A stretch of DNA of 64,000 bases from Megaleporinus macrocephalus. Its lineage: Eukaryota > Chordata > Actinopteri > Characiformes > Anostomidae. The notes below the pieces were generated by a model that was not told where the DNA came from, searched no databases, and was given only the letters and a program-made list of their open reading frames with translations. The stretch lies in assembly GCA_021613375.1 (NCBI GenBank), contig CM038720.1:7964462-8028461 (forward strand), in the 5' to 3' direction. Made by a program: the position numbers and the translations under genes. Position 1 is the first letter of the stretch; each line of letters starts with the position of its first letter. This document shows, in pieces, positions 11,901 to 23,590 of this stretch.

Positions 11901-14053
11901 TTAGTACGGTGGTGTCGTGGTTAGTACGGTGGTGTAGTGGTTAGTATGGTGGTGTAGTGGTTAGTACGGTGTTGTAGTGGTTAGTATGGTGGTGTAGTGG
12001 TTAGTATGGTGGTGTAGTGTTTAGTGGTGTAGAGGTTAGTATGGTGGTGTAGTGGTTAGTACGGTGGTGTAGAGGTTAGTACGGTGGTGTAGTGGTTAGT
12101 ATGGTGGTGTAGTGGATAGTATGGTGGTGCAGTGGTTAGTACAGTGGAGTAGTGGTTAGTATGGTGGTGTATTGGTTAGTATGGTGGTGCAGTGGTTAGT
12201 ACGGTGGTGTAGTGGTTAGTACTGTGGTGTAGTGGTTAGTATCGTGGTGTAGTGGTTAGTACGGTGGTGTCGTGGTTAGTACGGTGGTGTCGTGGTTAGT
12301 ACGGTGGTGTAGTGGTTAGTATGGTGGTGTAGTGGCTAGTACGGTGGTGTAGTGTTTAGTACGGTAGTGTAGTGATGGTGGTGTAGTGGTTAGTACGGTG
12401 GTGTAGTGGTTAGTACGGTAGTGTAGTGATGGTGGTGTAGTGGTTAGTACAGTGGTGTAGTGGTTAGTACTGTGGTGTAGTGGTTAGTATGGTGGTGTAG
12501 TGGTTAGTACGGTGGTGTAGGGGTTAGTACGGTGGTGCAGTGGTCAGTACGGTGGTATAGTGGTTAGTATGGTGATGTAGTGGTTAGTACGGTGGTGCAG
12601 TGGTTAGTATGTTGGTGTAGTGGTTAGTACGGTGGTGTAGTGTTTAGTGGTGTAGAGGTTAGTATGGTGGTGTAGTGGTTAGTATGGTGGTGTAGTGGTT
12701 AGTACAGAGGTGCAGTGGTTAGTATGGTGGTGTAGTGGTTAGTATGGTGGTGTAGTGGTTAGTACGGTAGTGTAGTGATGGTGGTGTAGGGGTTAGTACC
12801 TTGGTGTGGTGGTTAGTATGATGGTGTAGTGGTTAGTACCTTGGTGTAGTGGTTGGTTTGGTGGTGTAGTGGTTGGTACGGTGGTGTAGTGGTTGGTACG
12901 GTGGTGTAGTGTTTAGTAAGGTGGTGTTGTGGTTAGTATAGTGGTGTAGTGGTTAGTATGGTGGTGTAGTGGTTAGTACGGTGGTGTAGTGGTTAGTACG
13001 GTAGCGTAGTGATGGTGGTGTAGTGGTTAGTACGGTGGTGTAGTGTTTAGTGGTGTAGAGGTTAGTATGGTGGTGTAGTGGTTAGTATGGTGGTGTAGTG
13101 GTTAGTACGGTGGTGTAGTGGTTAGTACGGTGGTGTAGTGGTTAGTATGGTGGTGTAGTGGTTAGTACGGTGGTGTAGTGGTTAGTATGGTGGTGTAGTG
13201 GTTAGTATGGTGGTGTAGTGGTTAGTACGGTAGTGTAGTGATGGTGGTGTAGTGGTTAGTACGGTGGTGTAGTGGTTAGTACGGTGGTGTAGTGGTTAGT
13301 ACGGTGGTGTAGTGATGGTGGCGTAGTGGTTAGTACGGTGTTGTAGTGGTTAGTATTGTGGTGTATTGGTTAGTATGGTGGTGTAGTGGTTAGTACGGTG
13401 GTGTCGTGGTTAGTACGGTGGTGTAGTGGTTAGTATGGTGGTGTAGTGGTTAGTACGGTGTTGTAGTGGTTAGTATGGTGGTGTAGTGGTTAGTATGGTG
13501 GTGTAGTGGTTAGTACGGTGGTGTCGTGGTTAGGACGGTGGTGTAGTGGTTAGTACCATGGTGTAGTGGTTAGTACTGTAGTGTAGTGATGGTGGTGTAG
13601 TGGTTAGTATGGTGTTGTAGTGGTTAGTACGGTAGTGTAGTGATGGTGGTGTAGTGGTTAGTACGGTGGTGTAGTGGTTAGTACTGTAGTGTAGTGATGG
13701 TGGTGTAGTGGTTAGTACGGTAGTGTAGTGATCGTGGTGTAGTGGTTAGTACGGTGGTGTAGTGGTTAGTACTGTAGTGTAGTGATGGTGGTGTAGTGGT
13801 TAGTATGGTGGTGTAGTGGTTAGTACGGTAGTGTAGTGATGGTGGTGTAGTGGTTAGTACGGTGGTGTAGTGGTTAGTACTGTAGTGTAGTGATGGTGGT
13901 GTAGTGGTTAGTACGGTGGTGTAGTGGTTAGTACTGTAGTGTAGTGATGGTGGTGTAGTGGTTAGTACGGTAGTGTAGTGATGGTGGTGTAGTGGTTAGT
14001 ATGGTGGTGTAGTGGTTAGTACTGTAGTGTAGTGATGGTGGTGTAGTGGTTAG
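8911..14053 (+). repeat. Array 1: 20-bp minisatellite, about 257 units
   Basis: The consensus unit is gtggtgtagtggttagtaYg, with Y mostly C or T. The 11-mer TGGTGTAGTGG in each unit is one base from the A-box part of a tRNA-Glu-like gene, and the same unit forms the head of the SINEs at 51328 and 53803. Shortened units (gtagtgatggtg, gtgtttagtggtgtagagg) recur in a fixed order, which shows nested duplications. Most positions are G or T on the plus strand. The array lies in the CUB-sushi intron, where the gene's transcript would carry the C/A-rich strand. There is no coding content. Confidence 0.95.
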
Positions 14054-14589
14054 CCTTATGCTAACCTTTATTATACGGATTTAAAGCCACATTTGGAAGA
14101 TAATTTGAACAGGTTGACGTGAAAATGTGATTCGGGCCACTTTTACCTTTTGCTGTGGTGAATTTTGACTTGCATACGAGAAGGTGTTTAAAGGACGAAG
14201 CCTGTGTTAAAAGTTAACCTTCCATACTTGGAGAGGTTTAAAGAGGCCCATGTTCAATATTAAATATTCCAAAGGAAAGTGGCCTGTGGCTCTTCGTTTC
14301 CCAGCCTCGTGAGGAAGTAATTTGCATTGTCCCTCTGAAATGTCCAGAACAACTGATGAATAAAAGCAGCAGGCTTAAGGCCCAGAGGTCAGAAGAACTT
14401 CACATCCAGCCAGAAGCCTCTCTCTGACATCGGAAGTGTGTATATTAAACTTATATTTATAAGCAAAGTCAGTTTTATTGAAGAATTCTTCCAGCCATCA
14501 ACAGAGTATCGTTACAGAAGAAAATATACAACAGCTCTGATGAATGTACCCTATTAAACTCCCCAGCTTTCTTTGATTCTGTGGTTCCC

Positions 14590-15102
14590 AAGGGCGTAGA
14601 TTTGCTCATGACATTGGTGGGGACCTATGAATCTGTTGGGCACCTATGAACTGGCTTTTGTCCACAAACCCAAAGTAACAATCCCAGAATTTGACAGAGG
14701 CAGGGAGAGTTTCAACCAGAGTTAGACCTGCTGCTCTGAGAGACTGTGAGAGAACCTGGCATCGCCATTAACGTTATTATGATAGACTTATTTCATTAGT
14801 GAACTTGACTTTAAGTAACTTACTCGTTTCTTTGAAAATAGCTCCACCCTCTTCTTCTTTGCTGCCCTCCTCACTCGCTTTTCACACCCAAGAGTCTCCC
14901 ACGTTGCACCTGAGTCTTGCACAGTGAGTCTCACAAATGACTGCAAAGCTAACATATCTAACATATCTCACGTGACAACAGGGAAAGACTCAGCCAATCA
15001 CAGGTAGGACTTGAGTAGAGGACATAAATTAGGTCAGGGTTCAAATTATTGGTGGGGACATGTCCCTGCCGTCCATGCTAATTCTACGTCCTGAGTGTTT
15101 CC
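14590..15102. mobile_element. MITE with inverted ends
   Basis: The left end agggcgtagatttg...ggtggggac mirrors the right end ggtggggacatgtccc...ctacgtcctg. The ~510 bp interior is non-coding. The 14054-14590 flank is non-repetitive and unassigned except for the MITE-like scrap near 14130. Confidence 0.5.
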
Positions 15103-15229
15103 TTTCTCTTTACATATATATATGTGTGTGTATTGTGTTACTTCGTGTCAGGATGTGGGTTCAGGTGTGTGGGATTCGTGTGTTGAGGGGACGCGGTCAG
15201 GCTGAAGTGTGTGGCTGATGGTGACCTCC

Positions 15230-15902
15230 CCCGCGAGTGCTATTTCTGTCTCGTTAATAGAGAGCCGTCCCTGGAGCAGAATCACCTCCATCAGCTGCTG
15301 CAGCATGTCATGTGATAAACAAGAGCAGTATCGGTAAAAACTATCACCCTGACACCTCTCTTACTGTTACCTCACTTACTCAAATCCCTTCTCCGCACCC
15401 CCCCCTCAGCCTCCGCCGTGCGCTCCAGCCTTTGCGCTGCCTTCCAAGAGGACGTTCATACGGGCGGAGGTAGCGGACGGCCCGCAATTAGGCCGCTGCT
15501 ACATAAAACAACTTCAGCGTCTCGAAGCCCGCTGGAACGGCGTAATCACCGGCTCTTAAACTCCCTTCTCTCCTCCTCGGCGCCGGGCTGGGAAAATCAA
15601 CATTAAAGCTCGCCAGCTTCACAGCCGGCTGCACGGCCGACACCAGGCATTAAAGGAGAGCGCACTTCAGGAAGCAATTTCGGCCCCCCACCCTTCTCTC
15701 TGCCAGAAGCAGTTTCCAATCGGAGCCTGGAGTGGGAGAAGCTCTTGCAAGGCAATCAAGCTCAATAAGGGCAACAGACAGCAACAAGCTGAAAGGGTGT
15801 TTATTAGATGGCTGGGGATATTATTCTAGCCGATTGATGCTTTTATAGGCCGGAGCTGTGTTTGTCTCTCCGCTAATAGCATGGAGCGCTGCACCTCTTC
15901 CA
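15230..15902. other. GC-richer non-repetitive island, candidate regulatory element
   Basis: It contrasts with the AT-rich intron around it. There is no transposon motif and no ORF with a recognisable domain. It contains a 19-mer, tgtgtttgtctctccgcta (15857-15875), repeated exactly at 18350-18368. It is a candidate intronic enhancer or conserved element, by inference only. The rest, up to 16179, is unassigned. Confidence 0.35.
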
Positions 15903-16179
15903 CACATGGCTGGTTTCTAGTACCATTAACCATTTAACGACACTCGTCCTATATTCCCTTTTAATCCTCTGGGACACATCGTACAGGAACGGCACGGCAG
16001 TGGAGTTAAGATTACTTGCAGGAACTTCGTCTATATAAGCCCCTGTGTTCTGAGTTGGGGGGGCGTCATTGGAAAAGTCATGGTAGTCACCCAAATTTGT
16101 ACTGTCAAGTGGTTGTGTTTCAGCTGCAGTGACTACAGTGCCAATGAGCCAATTCAATATTTAAATCTAATTGTAATTA

Positions 16180-17570
16180 ATGCTGGTCTGGTGCTGGTCT
16201 GGTGCTGGTTTGTGCTGGTTCAGTGCTGGTCTGGTGCTGGTTTGTGCTGGTTCAGCGCTGGTCTGGTGCTGGTTTGTGCTGGTTCGGTGCTGGTCTGATG
16301 TTGGTTTGTGCTGGTTCAGTGCTGGTCTGGTGCTGGTTTATGTTGGTCTGGTGCTGGTTTGTGCTGGTTCAGTGCTGGTCTGGTGCTGGTTTGTGCTGGT
16401 TCGGTGCTGGTCTGGTGTTGGTTTGTGCTGGTTCAGTGCTGGTCTGGTGCTGGTTTATGTTGGTCTGGTGCTGGTTTGTGCTGGTTCAGTGCTGGTCTGG
16501 TGTTGGTTTGTGCTGGTCTGGTGCTGGTTTGTGCTGGTTCAGTGCTGGTCTGGTGTTGGTTTGTGCTGGTTCAGTGTTGGTCTGGTGCTGGTTTATGTTG
16601 GTCTGGTGCTGGTTTGTGCTGGTTCAGTGCTGGTCTGGTGTTGGTTTGTGCTGGTTCAGTGCTGGTCTGGTGCTGGTTTATGTTGGTCTGGTGCTGGTTT
16701 GTGCTGGTTCAGTGCTGGTCTGGTGCTGGTTCAGTGCTGGTCTGGTGCTGGTTTGTGCTGGTTCAGTGCTGGTCTGGTGTTGGTTTGTGCTGGTTCAGTG
16801 TTGGTCTGGTGCTGGTTTATGTTGGTCTGGTGCTGGTTTGTGCTGGTTCAGTGCTGGTCTGGTGCTGGTTTGTGCTGGTTCAGTGCTGGTCTGGTGCTGG
16901 TTTGTGCTGGTTCGGTGCTGGTCTGATGTTGGTTTGTGCTGGTTCAGTGCTGGTCTGGTGCTGGTTTATGTTGGTCTGGTGCTGGTTTGTGCTGGTTCAG
17001 TGCTGGTCTGGTGTTGGTTTGTGCTGGTCTGGTGCTGGTTTGTGCTGGTTCAGTGCTGGTCTGGTGTTGGTTTGTGCTGGTTCAGTGTTGGTCTGGTGCT
17101 GGTTTATGTTGGTCTGGTGCTGGTTTGTGCTGGTTCAGTGCTGGTCTGGTGTTGGTTTGTGCTGGTTCAGTGTTGGTCTGGTGCTGGTTTATGTTGGTCT
17201 GGTGCTGGTTTGTGCTGGTTCAGTGCTGGTCTGGTGTTGGTTTGTGCTGGTTCAGTGCTGGTCTGGTGCTGGTTTATGTTGGTCTGGTGTTGGTTTGTGC
17301 TGGTTCAGTGCTGGTCTGGTGTTGGTTTGTGCTGGTCTGGTGCTGGTTTATGTTCGTCTGGTGCTGGTTTGTGCTGGTTCAGTGTTGGTCTGGTGCTGGT
17401 TTGTGCTGGTTCAGTGCTGGTCTGGTGCTGGTTTATGTTCGTCTGGTGCTGGTTTGTGCTGGTTCAGTGCTGGTCTGGTGCTGGTTTGTGCTGGTTCAGT
17501 GCTGGTCTGGTGCTGGTTTGTGCTGGTTCAGTGCTGGTCTGGTGCTGGTTTATGCTGGGTCAGTGCTGGT
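16180..17570 (+). repeat. GT-rich minisatellite (ctggt-based)
   Basis: It is built from tgctggtctggtgctgg and tttgtgctggttcag blocks, a basic period of about 32 bp, with variants carrying ttatgttgg. A larger internal duplication places the ctgatgttgg variant at 16295 and again at 16923 (628 bp apart). No stop codon occurs in the three plus-strand frames, so 222-535 codon ORFs appear; these are artefacts of composition. The array runs directly into a SINE body at 17571. Confidence 0.93.
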
Positions 17571-17800
17571 CTGTGTGGAGTGTATATGTTCTCCCTGTGC
17601 TTGAGTGGGTTTCCTCCGGGTACTCCGGTTTCCTCCCACAGTCTAAACACATGCATGTTAGATTGATCACTCACTCTAAACTGCCTGTAGGTGTGAGTGT
17701 GTGCGTAAGTGTGTGTTGGCCATGTGATGGACTGGCGACCTATCCATGGTGTTCCGGGCCTTCGGCCATTGACCCTGGGACTGACTTCAGATGTGCAGGT
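17571..17800 (+). mobile_element. tRNA-like SINE body, 5' end replaced by the minisatellite
   Basis: It contains gtgtggagtgtatatg, gtgggtttcctccgg, ggtttcctcccacagtc and gatggactggcgacc. These are the conserved central blocks of a widespread fish repeat that is also present at 50321, 51328, 53803 and 57217. The tRNA-like head is absent here. The body begins at the same internal position at which the array-bearing copy at 53803 continues. Confidence 0.7.
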
Positions 17801-17929
17801 ACTTCATAATTGGTTGACTTAAAAAAGCAGAAAAATTGTAATACTAGTTTGTGCAAAACACTGGACATCCTTCAAGTTGTAAGTCTAAGAACTTAACTCG
17901 TTGTGCCTGGTAGAGACTGGGGAGTACAG

Positions 17930-18320
17930 GAACTGTCATCAGTCATCGTCAGCTGATGACAATTCCAGACCATAAATTCTACAACTCTTAAAACCTTATA
18001 CTAACCTTTATAATAAGCATGGGCTCCTCTGAACATCTAGCTGAGGATCTTTAAAATCAAGCGTTTTGATGCCTACAAAGCTGGAGAAGGCTATAAAAGA
18101 TATCAAATCACTGGTTCTGTTGTGCTGTGGTGTTGTGCTGAATTGCTTGGACAGAAGGAAGAACAGATTCCACTAAATATCAACAAATTCTGGAAGCAAA
18201 TGCAAATTTGACTTAAGCTGAAAGAAGCCTGACTACAACAGGACAATGATCCCAAACACACCTCAAAATCCACTATGAACTACTTCAACTAAAGCTTTTG
18301 GAAAGGCCCACACATGCTGT
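17930..18320 (+). mobile_element. Tc1-like transposase remnant
   Basis: The segment gatgcctacaaagctggag (about 18069) resembles the helix-turn-helix coding region. The segment acaacaggacaatgatccc (about 18236) encodes the QQDNDPKH motif that carries the second catalytic Asp. The intervening region is strongly deleted, so no protein could be made. Confidence 0.6.
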
Positions 18321-20165
18321 ATTTTTATTTCCTTGGAGACCCAGAGTGTTGTGTTTGTCTCTCCGCTAGCAAGCTCTCATATTAATATGCACAAACAAAA
18401 ACTGCCTTTTGTTTGTATCATTATTTATATCTGTGACAGACCGCAGCCAAATGCTGATCACGTAGGCCACCGCGAGTCGAACAACTCGGAGCGCTTGGAG
18501 CTCTCCGCACAGTGCACAGCTGTGCATGGTCCACAAAAGGTGAGGCATCAAGCGTGTGCAAAAAGCAACCAGGACACATCTCTCCTGTTAAAACCAAAAG
18601 AATTTAGACACATTGGTCCATAAAAAAACAACCCCACACACCCATATATAACCCCACATTACTTATGGACCCTCCAGACAGATTTAAATAAATAAATAGA
18701 GATCTGATCTGACTGGCTACTTCGCCAGAAATAGGCAGGGCTAGCCTTCTGTTCAGAGAAGGCCTAAAGATTTCTCTGGATTAAATTAAATACTATGGTT
18801 TTTTTGTTTTTGTTTTTTTGCTTCTTTATTTCACTGTGAAGTTTTGGCGGGAAACAATGACGTTAAATTCTTGACGTGCCCCATAAAAAACGATCCAGTT
18901 TACTTCTTTATGGTATATAGGCAGCTACAGCCATATGAACTCTCCCATTGATTAGAACGTGTTGGATAAACTACTGACATAATAGGAGATGTTCAATCAC
19001 AAGATTATCTGCTACTGGATGGAGAACAGAATGGAGGAGATGTGAGAGGTGAGGAGCCCTTACTGCACTTAGATACAAACAGAGAATCACAACAGAGTGA
19101 TTTAAACTGAACTGAAAGATGAGCTGCTAGCGAGGCAGCAGATATAAGAACCAGCAAGAAAACAAACCACAACATACAAAAGTGTTGGGCTACAAGTTGT
19201 TTGGTTTTCTTCTCTGTGGATTAGTTTTTACTTACATACTTACTTACTTACTGTAACATACACTTTTAAATCTATCACCAGTCTTCACCCACAGATCACC
19301 TGTACACACTACAATACTCACTCCTACTGACCCAACCGTAAGGTCAGCTTTTCATTCACCAGTTCTCCTGTTTCCACCTTAAATGTTGACTCCGGCGTCA
19401 GAACGTAGCTGCTGCATATATAGGGTGGCGAATAAGCTGATTGGACTGTTGAGAGATTTAAATCAACAGCTACAAAAAACTCAAACATAAGAAGCTTGTT
19501 CGGTCTCTCGTCCTGACCGCAGACAAGTTTTCACTCAATTTCTTGTGTGTTTCTCCTTGATGAAAAGCTACTTGCGGTTTCTTGGTTAAACCATAAACTT
19601 AGTAGTCCACAGGCATTTTAAGAACTTGTAATAGAGCTTCCCATGTGGAAAATCATTTCCGGCCCTCCATCTGCGCATCTACGCCATAGCGTGGCTGTCA
19701 TGTGGCTTTAAACAGGTGTGTGGGCCGGGCAGCTGCATAGTATATATATACATGTATACACTGCAATATGTACGTGCTCTGGGACCTACCTGGCAACTCC
19801 ATTCTAGTTCTTGCTGAGTCCCTGAGTCTATGCATGTCAGTCAGAGGTTAGTGACACAAAACAGTAGCAACAGCTCTATACCCAGGACTATTAACCCCAT
19901 AGTCACTGTACAAGGTAAGATATAGGTTATTGTCTGTTACAGGGTTCAAATGAAAGATGGAACATCTCACATTCATGTAGAACAACTCAAAATATGGAAT
20001 TGTTGAAACTGCTGTTAGCTGAGCGCTGACATTCTACCCGGATTCCATAGGGGTGCTAGCAGAAATTAGCATTACCATAAAAGCATTCATAAATTATTGT
20101 GCATCAACAGATGGGCTACATCTCAAAAGGTAGAACTACAGTGGCCAGTGTGTATAGACGTGAAA
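18321..20165. other. Mostly unassigned intron
   Basis: The part at 18330-18560 is non-repetitive and shares an exact 19-mer with 15857. The rest is AT-rich, with short TA-rich runs and no element or exon that I recognise. Confidence 0.4.
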
Positions 20166-20169
20166 GTTC

Positions 20170-20700
20170 CTTGACCCGTATTGACCTCTCACTCATACTG
20201 AGGCCCCTCCTTCATCCTAACAGAGTGATGACGGGGATCCAGCTGCCCTGAGCCACTCGATGAGTTTTCTAGCTCCTCCCGCAGTCTCCTCTCAGCCGGG
20301 TTATTGCCATTTCATCTTTATTAGTCCATCAGCCCCATCTGAGCCCGGGCCCTGCGCATGGGGAGACGAGCACCGGAGGCGAGCCTTAATGTTGAGCCAA
20401 TCTCTCGAGAATTAAATAACAGGCGCTTGCTGTCTCCATTTCCTCGGTAAGTCATGGTGCTTTGCAGCCCATAAAGCCTGATTGTCTTGCAATTACTAAT
20501 AATGACTCTGCAGCAAGCGCAGTCGGGCAGATTAGTTGCCGGTGGGGTTGCAGGCAACAGATGCCAGCGTGTTATAATACGCCTGCTGCAGGACTGGATA
20601 ATATTCTCAGCGCAGTTCCAAGACTGATGGAACACTTCGGCTAAGACCTGGGGTCTCCCGAAGCCCGTTTCCGAAGTTAGAGGCTTATAAAAACGTCATC
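20170..20700. other. Non-repetitive island, candidate conserved non-coding element
   Basis: Balanced composition with homeodomain-like ATTA/TAAT words (attgtcttgcaattactaat) and no repeat-family motif. The two short ORFs on opposite strands have no recognisable domain. The call is by exclusion and texture. Confidence 0.3.
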
Positions 20701-20784
20701 TGTCTTCTTAGCTCTTTCACAGATAAGATATTAAAGAAATCAACGTGTTACTGTTTCGCCCTCGGCACAAACCTATCAAAACCA

Positions 20785-21150
20785 TTGTGTTTTATATTGC
20801 ATGTCCATTTGATCAGCTCCACTTAGACTTTGTAGTTCTGTCATTACAGGCTGTAGTCCATCTGCTTCTCTGTATACTTTGCTACTCTGTTTATTAATGG
20901 TCAAGAGCCCAAACGACCACCACAGAGCATGTGTTATGTTCTCAGCTCTGCACTGATCACACTGGATCACACTGGGCCCACCCACTGTATTAGACAGCTC
21001 CTACCTTGCTGGTCCACCTTGTAGATGTAAAGTCAGAGACACTAGCTCATCAGTTGCTGCACGGTTTGTGTCCCTCTGGTCCTTCATCAGTGGTCACAGG
21101 ACGCCGTTGGCTGGATAGGTTTGGTTGGTGGACGATTCTCAGTAACTAAC
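20785..21150. repeat. Dispersed repeat family B, copy
   Basis: It shares tgatcagctccact, ttgtagttctg, ggctgtagtccat, caccacagagca and gtggacgattctcag with the copy at 42172-42790. Confidence 0.6.
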
Positions 21151-21351
21151 CCACCACCATTGTGTGAGTTCTTCAGTACACTGGAAATATTGGAAACCAC
21201 AGCTTCCAACCATCACTGCGTTGGGTTTATCTGCGCTTATTGGACATCCCATGGGCATGAGCCACCCACCCTCCAACCCCTCTTTGAAGCTATAGCAGCC
21301 TCAACTTTTCTGGGAGAGCTTTCCACCATGTGTTGGAGAAAGGTCTATGTG

Positions 21352-22678
21352 AGGGGTGCCCAATAAAAAAATTTTAAGGGCCGCATGTTCTGGACCCTGA
21401 CACAGTCTCAACTTTTAAGTCTAGACTGAAAACATACTTGTTTAGATAAAACATACCCTTTTGGATAAAGGCAGGAGATCTGGGGGTTCTTGGACACAGA
21501 GGTTTATGGTAAACTGAGATGTTGGTGCTGTTGTTCCACCACTTCACGCGATCACACAGGTTTGTTGATGGTGGAGTGGGGGGATCCCAGTGTCTCAGGG
21601 TGGTCTCATGTCTATGTTACCTTCTGGTTCTCTCCTTTTAGTTCAGGCTGTTATAGTTAGATCTGCCGGAGTCTCCAGCCTCACTCTAAAATTCTGAATA
21701 TTCATATTCTCTAGTCATACTCCCGAGCCCAACTAACTCTCTCTCTTTACTCTTCCTGAGGTAATGACTGTCCTCCTGTCTGTTGAACGCTGTTGGAGGA
21801 CTGACCGTCAGGGCCTCCACCTCACCATCACCAGCCAGCTCTTCTGTCCATCTGTGTCAACTGCTACACCCTCAGTTACATCACTGTACAACATCCAGAT
21901 GCACCAGCATTGACATAGGATCAGTCAGAGACTGCCTCAATCAGAGACTGCCTCATTCAGAGACTGCCTCTACCTGTGCAGCTTCTAAAGCTTTGCTCTC
22001 CAAATTTTAAACAGAGACTCTTTTCTTTGGTGTTTAGTTTATTAAACTGTAAATACTGTTTGACCAGAGGAGGATGGGTCTCCCCTTGTGAGTTTGGTTC
22101 CTCCCAAGGTTTCTTCCTCCAGTCTGAGGGAGGTGTTCTTGCCACTGTTGCCTCTGGCTTGCTCACTGGGGGATATATGTTGTAACTCTGTTTTCAAAAG
22201 CTGCTTTGAGACAACATCATTGTAAAAAGCGCTACACAAAAAAACTTGACTTGACTTCATTGAAGAAAATGAAAATGTCTCACAGATATAGGTGGAGGGA
22301 AATACTGGGAGTAGCAGTAGGGGCAGCAAACAAAGCAGCTCCTCTCGAAAAGCTTTCTCATCAAAAGATTGCATGAACACTGGCACCTGCTCCACGTTCG
22401 TCCTATCTCAAGACGTGTCAATGGTGAGCGACATGAAGTCTGTTTTCTTCAGACGAGAGAGCAGGACACACGAGCAGTCCTCTGCTAGAACCTCCACTCT
22501 TCTCACTGCGGTGTTATCAGATAACGGTACTCGATTCAACAAGTCTACGACAGCTCGTCAATCGTTGGCTAAACTGCTCTGCTCTCATATTTTAGTCGTG
22601 AGGTAAATACGTAAACATAGGTGTTTGCTGGCGGGCCAACAGTTTGAGCCAGTTGGGCCGCCTATTGGGGAACACTGA
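21352..22678. mobile_element. hAT element with 8-bp target duplication TCTATGTG
   Basis: TCTATGTG at 21344-21351 is repeated at 22679-22686. The ends aggggtgcccaata and tattggggaacactg are imperfect inverted repeats. An 8-bp duplication and CAGGGGTG-like ends are hallmarks of hAT elements. The element carries an L2-like LINE end inside and no intact transposase. Confidence 0.75.
21385..22260 (+). mobile_element. L2-like LINE 3' end nested in the hAT
   Basis: Near 21400 the sequence encodes DTVSTFKSRLKTYLFR then a stop. This is the usual C-terminus of fish L2-type LINE ORF2. An ~850 bp 3' region follows with ggttcctcccaaggtttctt and the 3' terminus gctttgagacaacatc...aaaagcgctacacaaa. The 5' part is missing, as is normal for LINE insertions. 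Confidence 0.75.
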
Positions 22679-23590
22679 TCTATGTGCTGTTAATAATGGG
22701 TTTGGCTTCAAATGAGTAGTGTCCACATACTTTTGGCCATATAGCGTAATAGATTTCCTTTACTGGGAGTCACAATCATAAGGCTACATCACACCAATAT
22801 AAACCTTTCACGAGAACTAGCATTAACCTTAACAAAAAGCTCAATCCAATAAACATCAGCTGTCCTCACACCTCCTGACGTGAAGTAACATCAAAACAAA
22901 CAATAGTTGGAATAAGCTTTTCATAATGACTATGTAGGTCAGTTGTTAAGAAACGTATGAAAAGATGGAGGTGTCATATAGCCTTGCGAATGCCGCCCTT
23001 CAGAGGACGTGTTACCACATTTAAATTAAGAGGAACATTGTGGAGAACCCATATCTTGTGATAGAAGAAGGTTACCTAGATATGAGTTTGAATGTTATGC
23101 CCAGGGAAATTGCATTTCTCAGGTGATACATATACAACTGGCTGTGCTGACCAGTAAGAAGAGGTCAAAATGAGCTCACTCTTCACGAGTTGCCCCCTTA
23201 GGAATGCAGTGTTCGAGGGGACGGGCCTGGGTCCTCAGCTTACAGCATTTATTGAGCCCTTGACCATTAGAATTGAGTGTTTAACCCCAGCCCATAAACA
23301 TCAATACATCACGGCCTAGTTGTATTACAGCTCTCTCTCCGATTTAATCTCTTTTCCCAGGGACGGCGCTATTGATCTCTGCTCGTGTGTAATGTTTTAC
23401 TGGGCAGCCGGGGAGACGGCCTCGCAGGTGCTGTAAATCAGGAGTCTGAAAGAGGGGGAAGCAGTAGATGTGAGGGGGCAACCTGTATACGTTGCACGTT
23501 TCTAAGCATGATGGGGTATTTAATCCATACACACTCAAATAACCCTCTAAATAAGCTGCTTGGATCTTTAGCAACTACCTCCATCTGTTT

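Larger units (their letters stand above)
21155..22746. mobile_element. Tc1-like non-autonomous element split by a hAT insertion
   Basis: The right end is tccacatacttttggccat followed by atagcg and a TA. The left part contains ttgaagctatagcagcctc and cttttctgggagagctt, typical of the inner flank of the same fish Tc1 family. The interruption at 21352-22678 is bounded by an exact 8-bp duplication. The left terminus is not clearly resolved against the neighbouring family B repeat. Confidence 0.6.

Noticed and set aside
8911..14053. Telomere-like repeat, from the recurring ggttag
   Set aside because: The unit is a 20-mer matching the SINE head, not (TTAGGG)n.
16180..17809. Long ORFs of 222 to 535 codons in plus-strand frames
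   Set aside because: They come from a stop-free GT-rich minisatellite whose ~32-bp unit is not a multiple of three. The peptides are low-complexity Leu/Val/Trp/Cys/Gly repeats with no domain.
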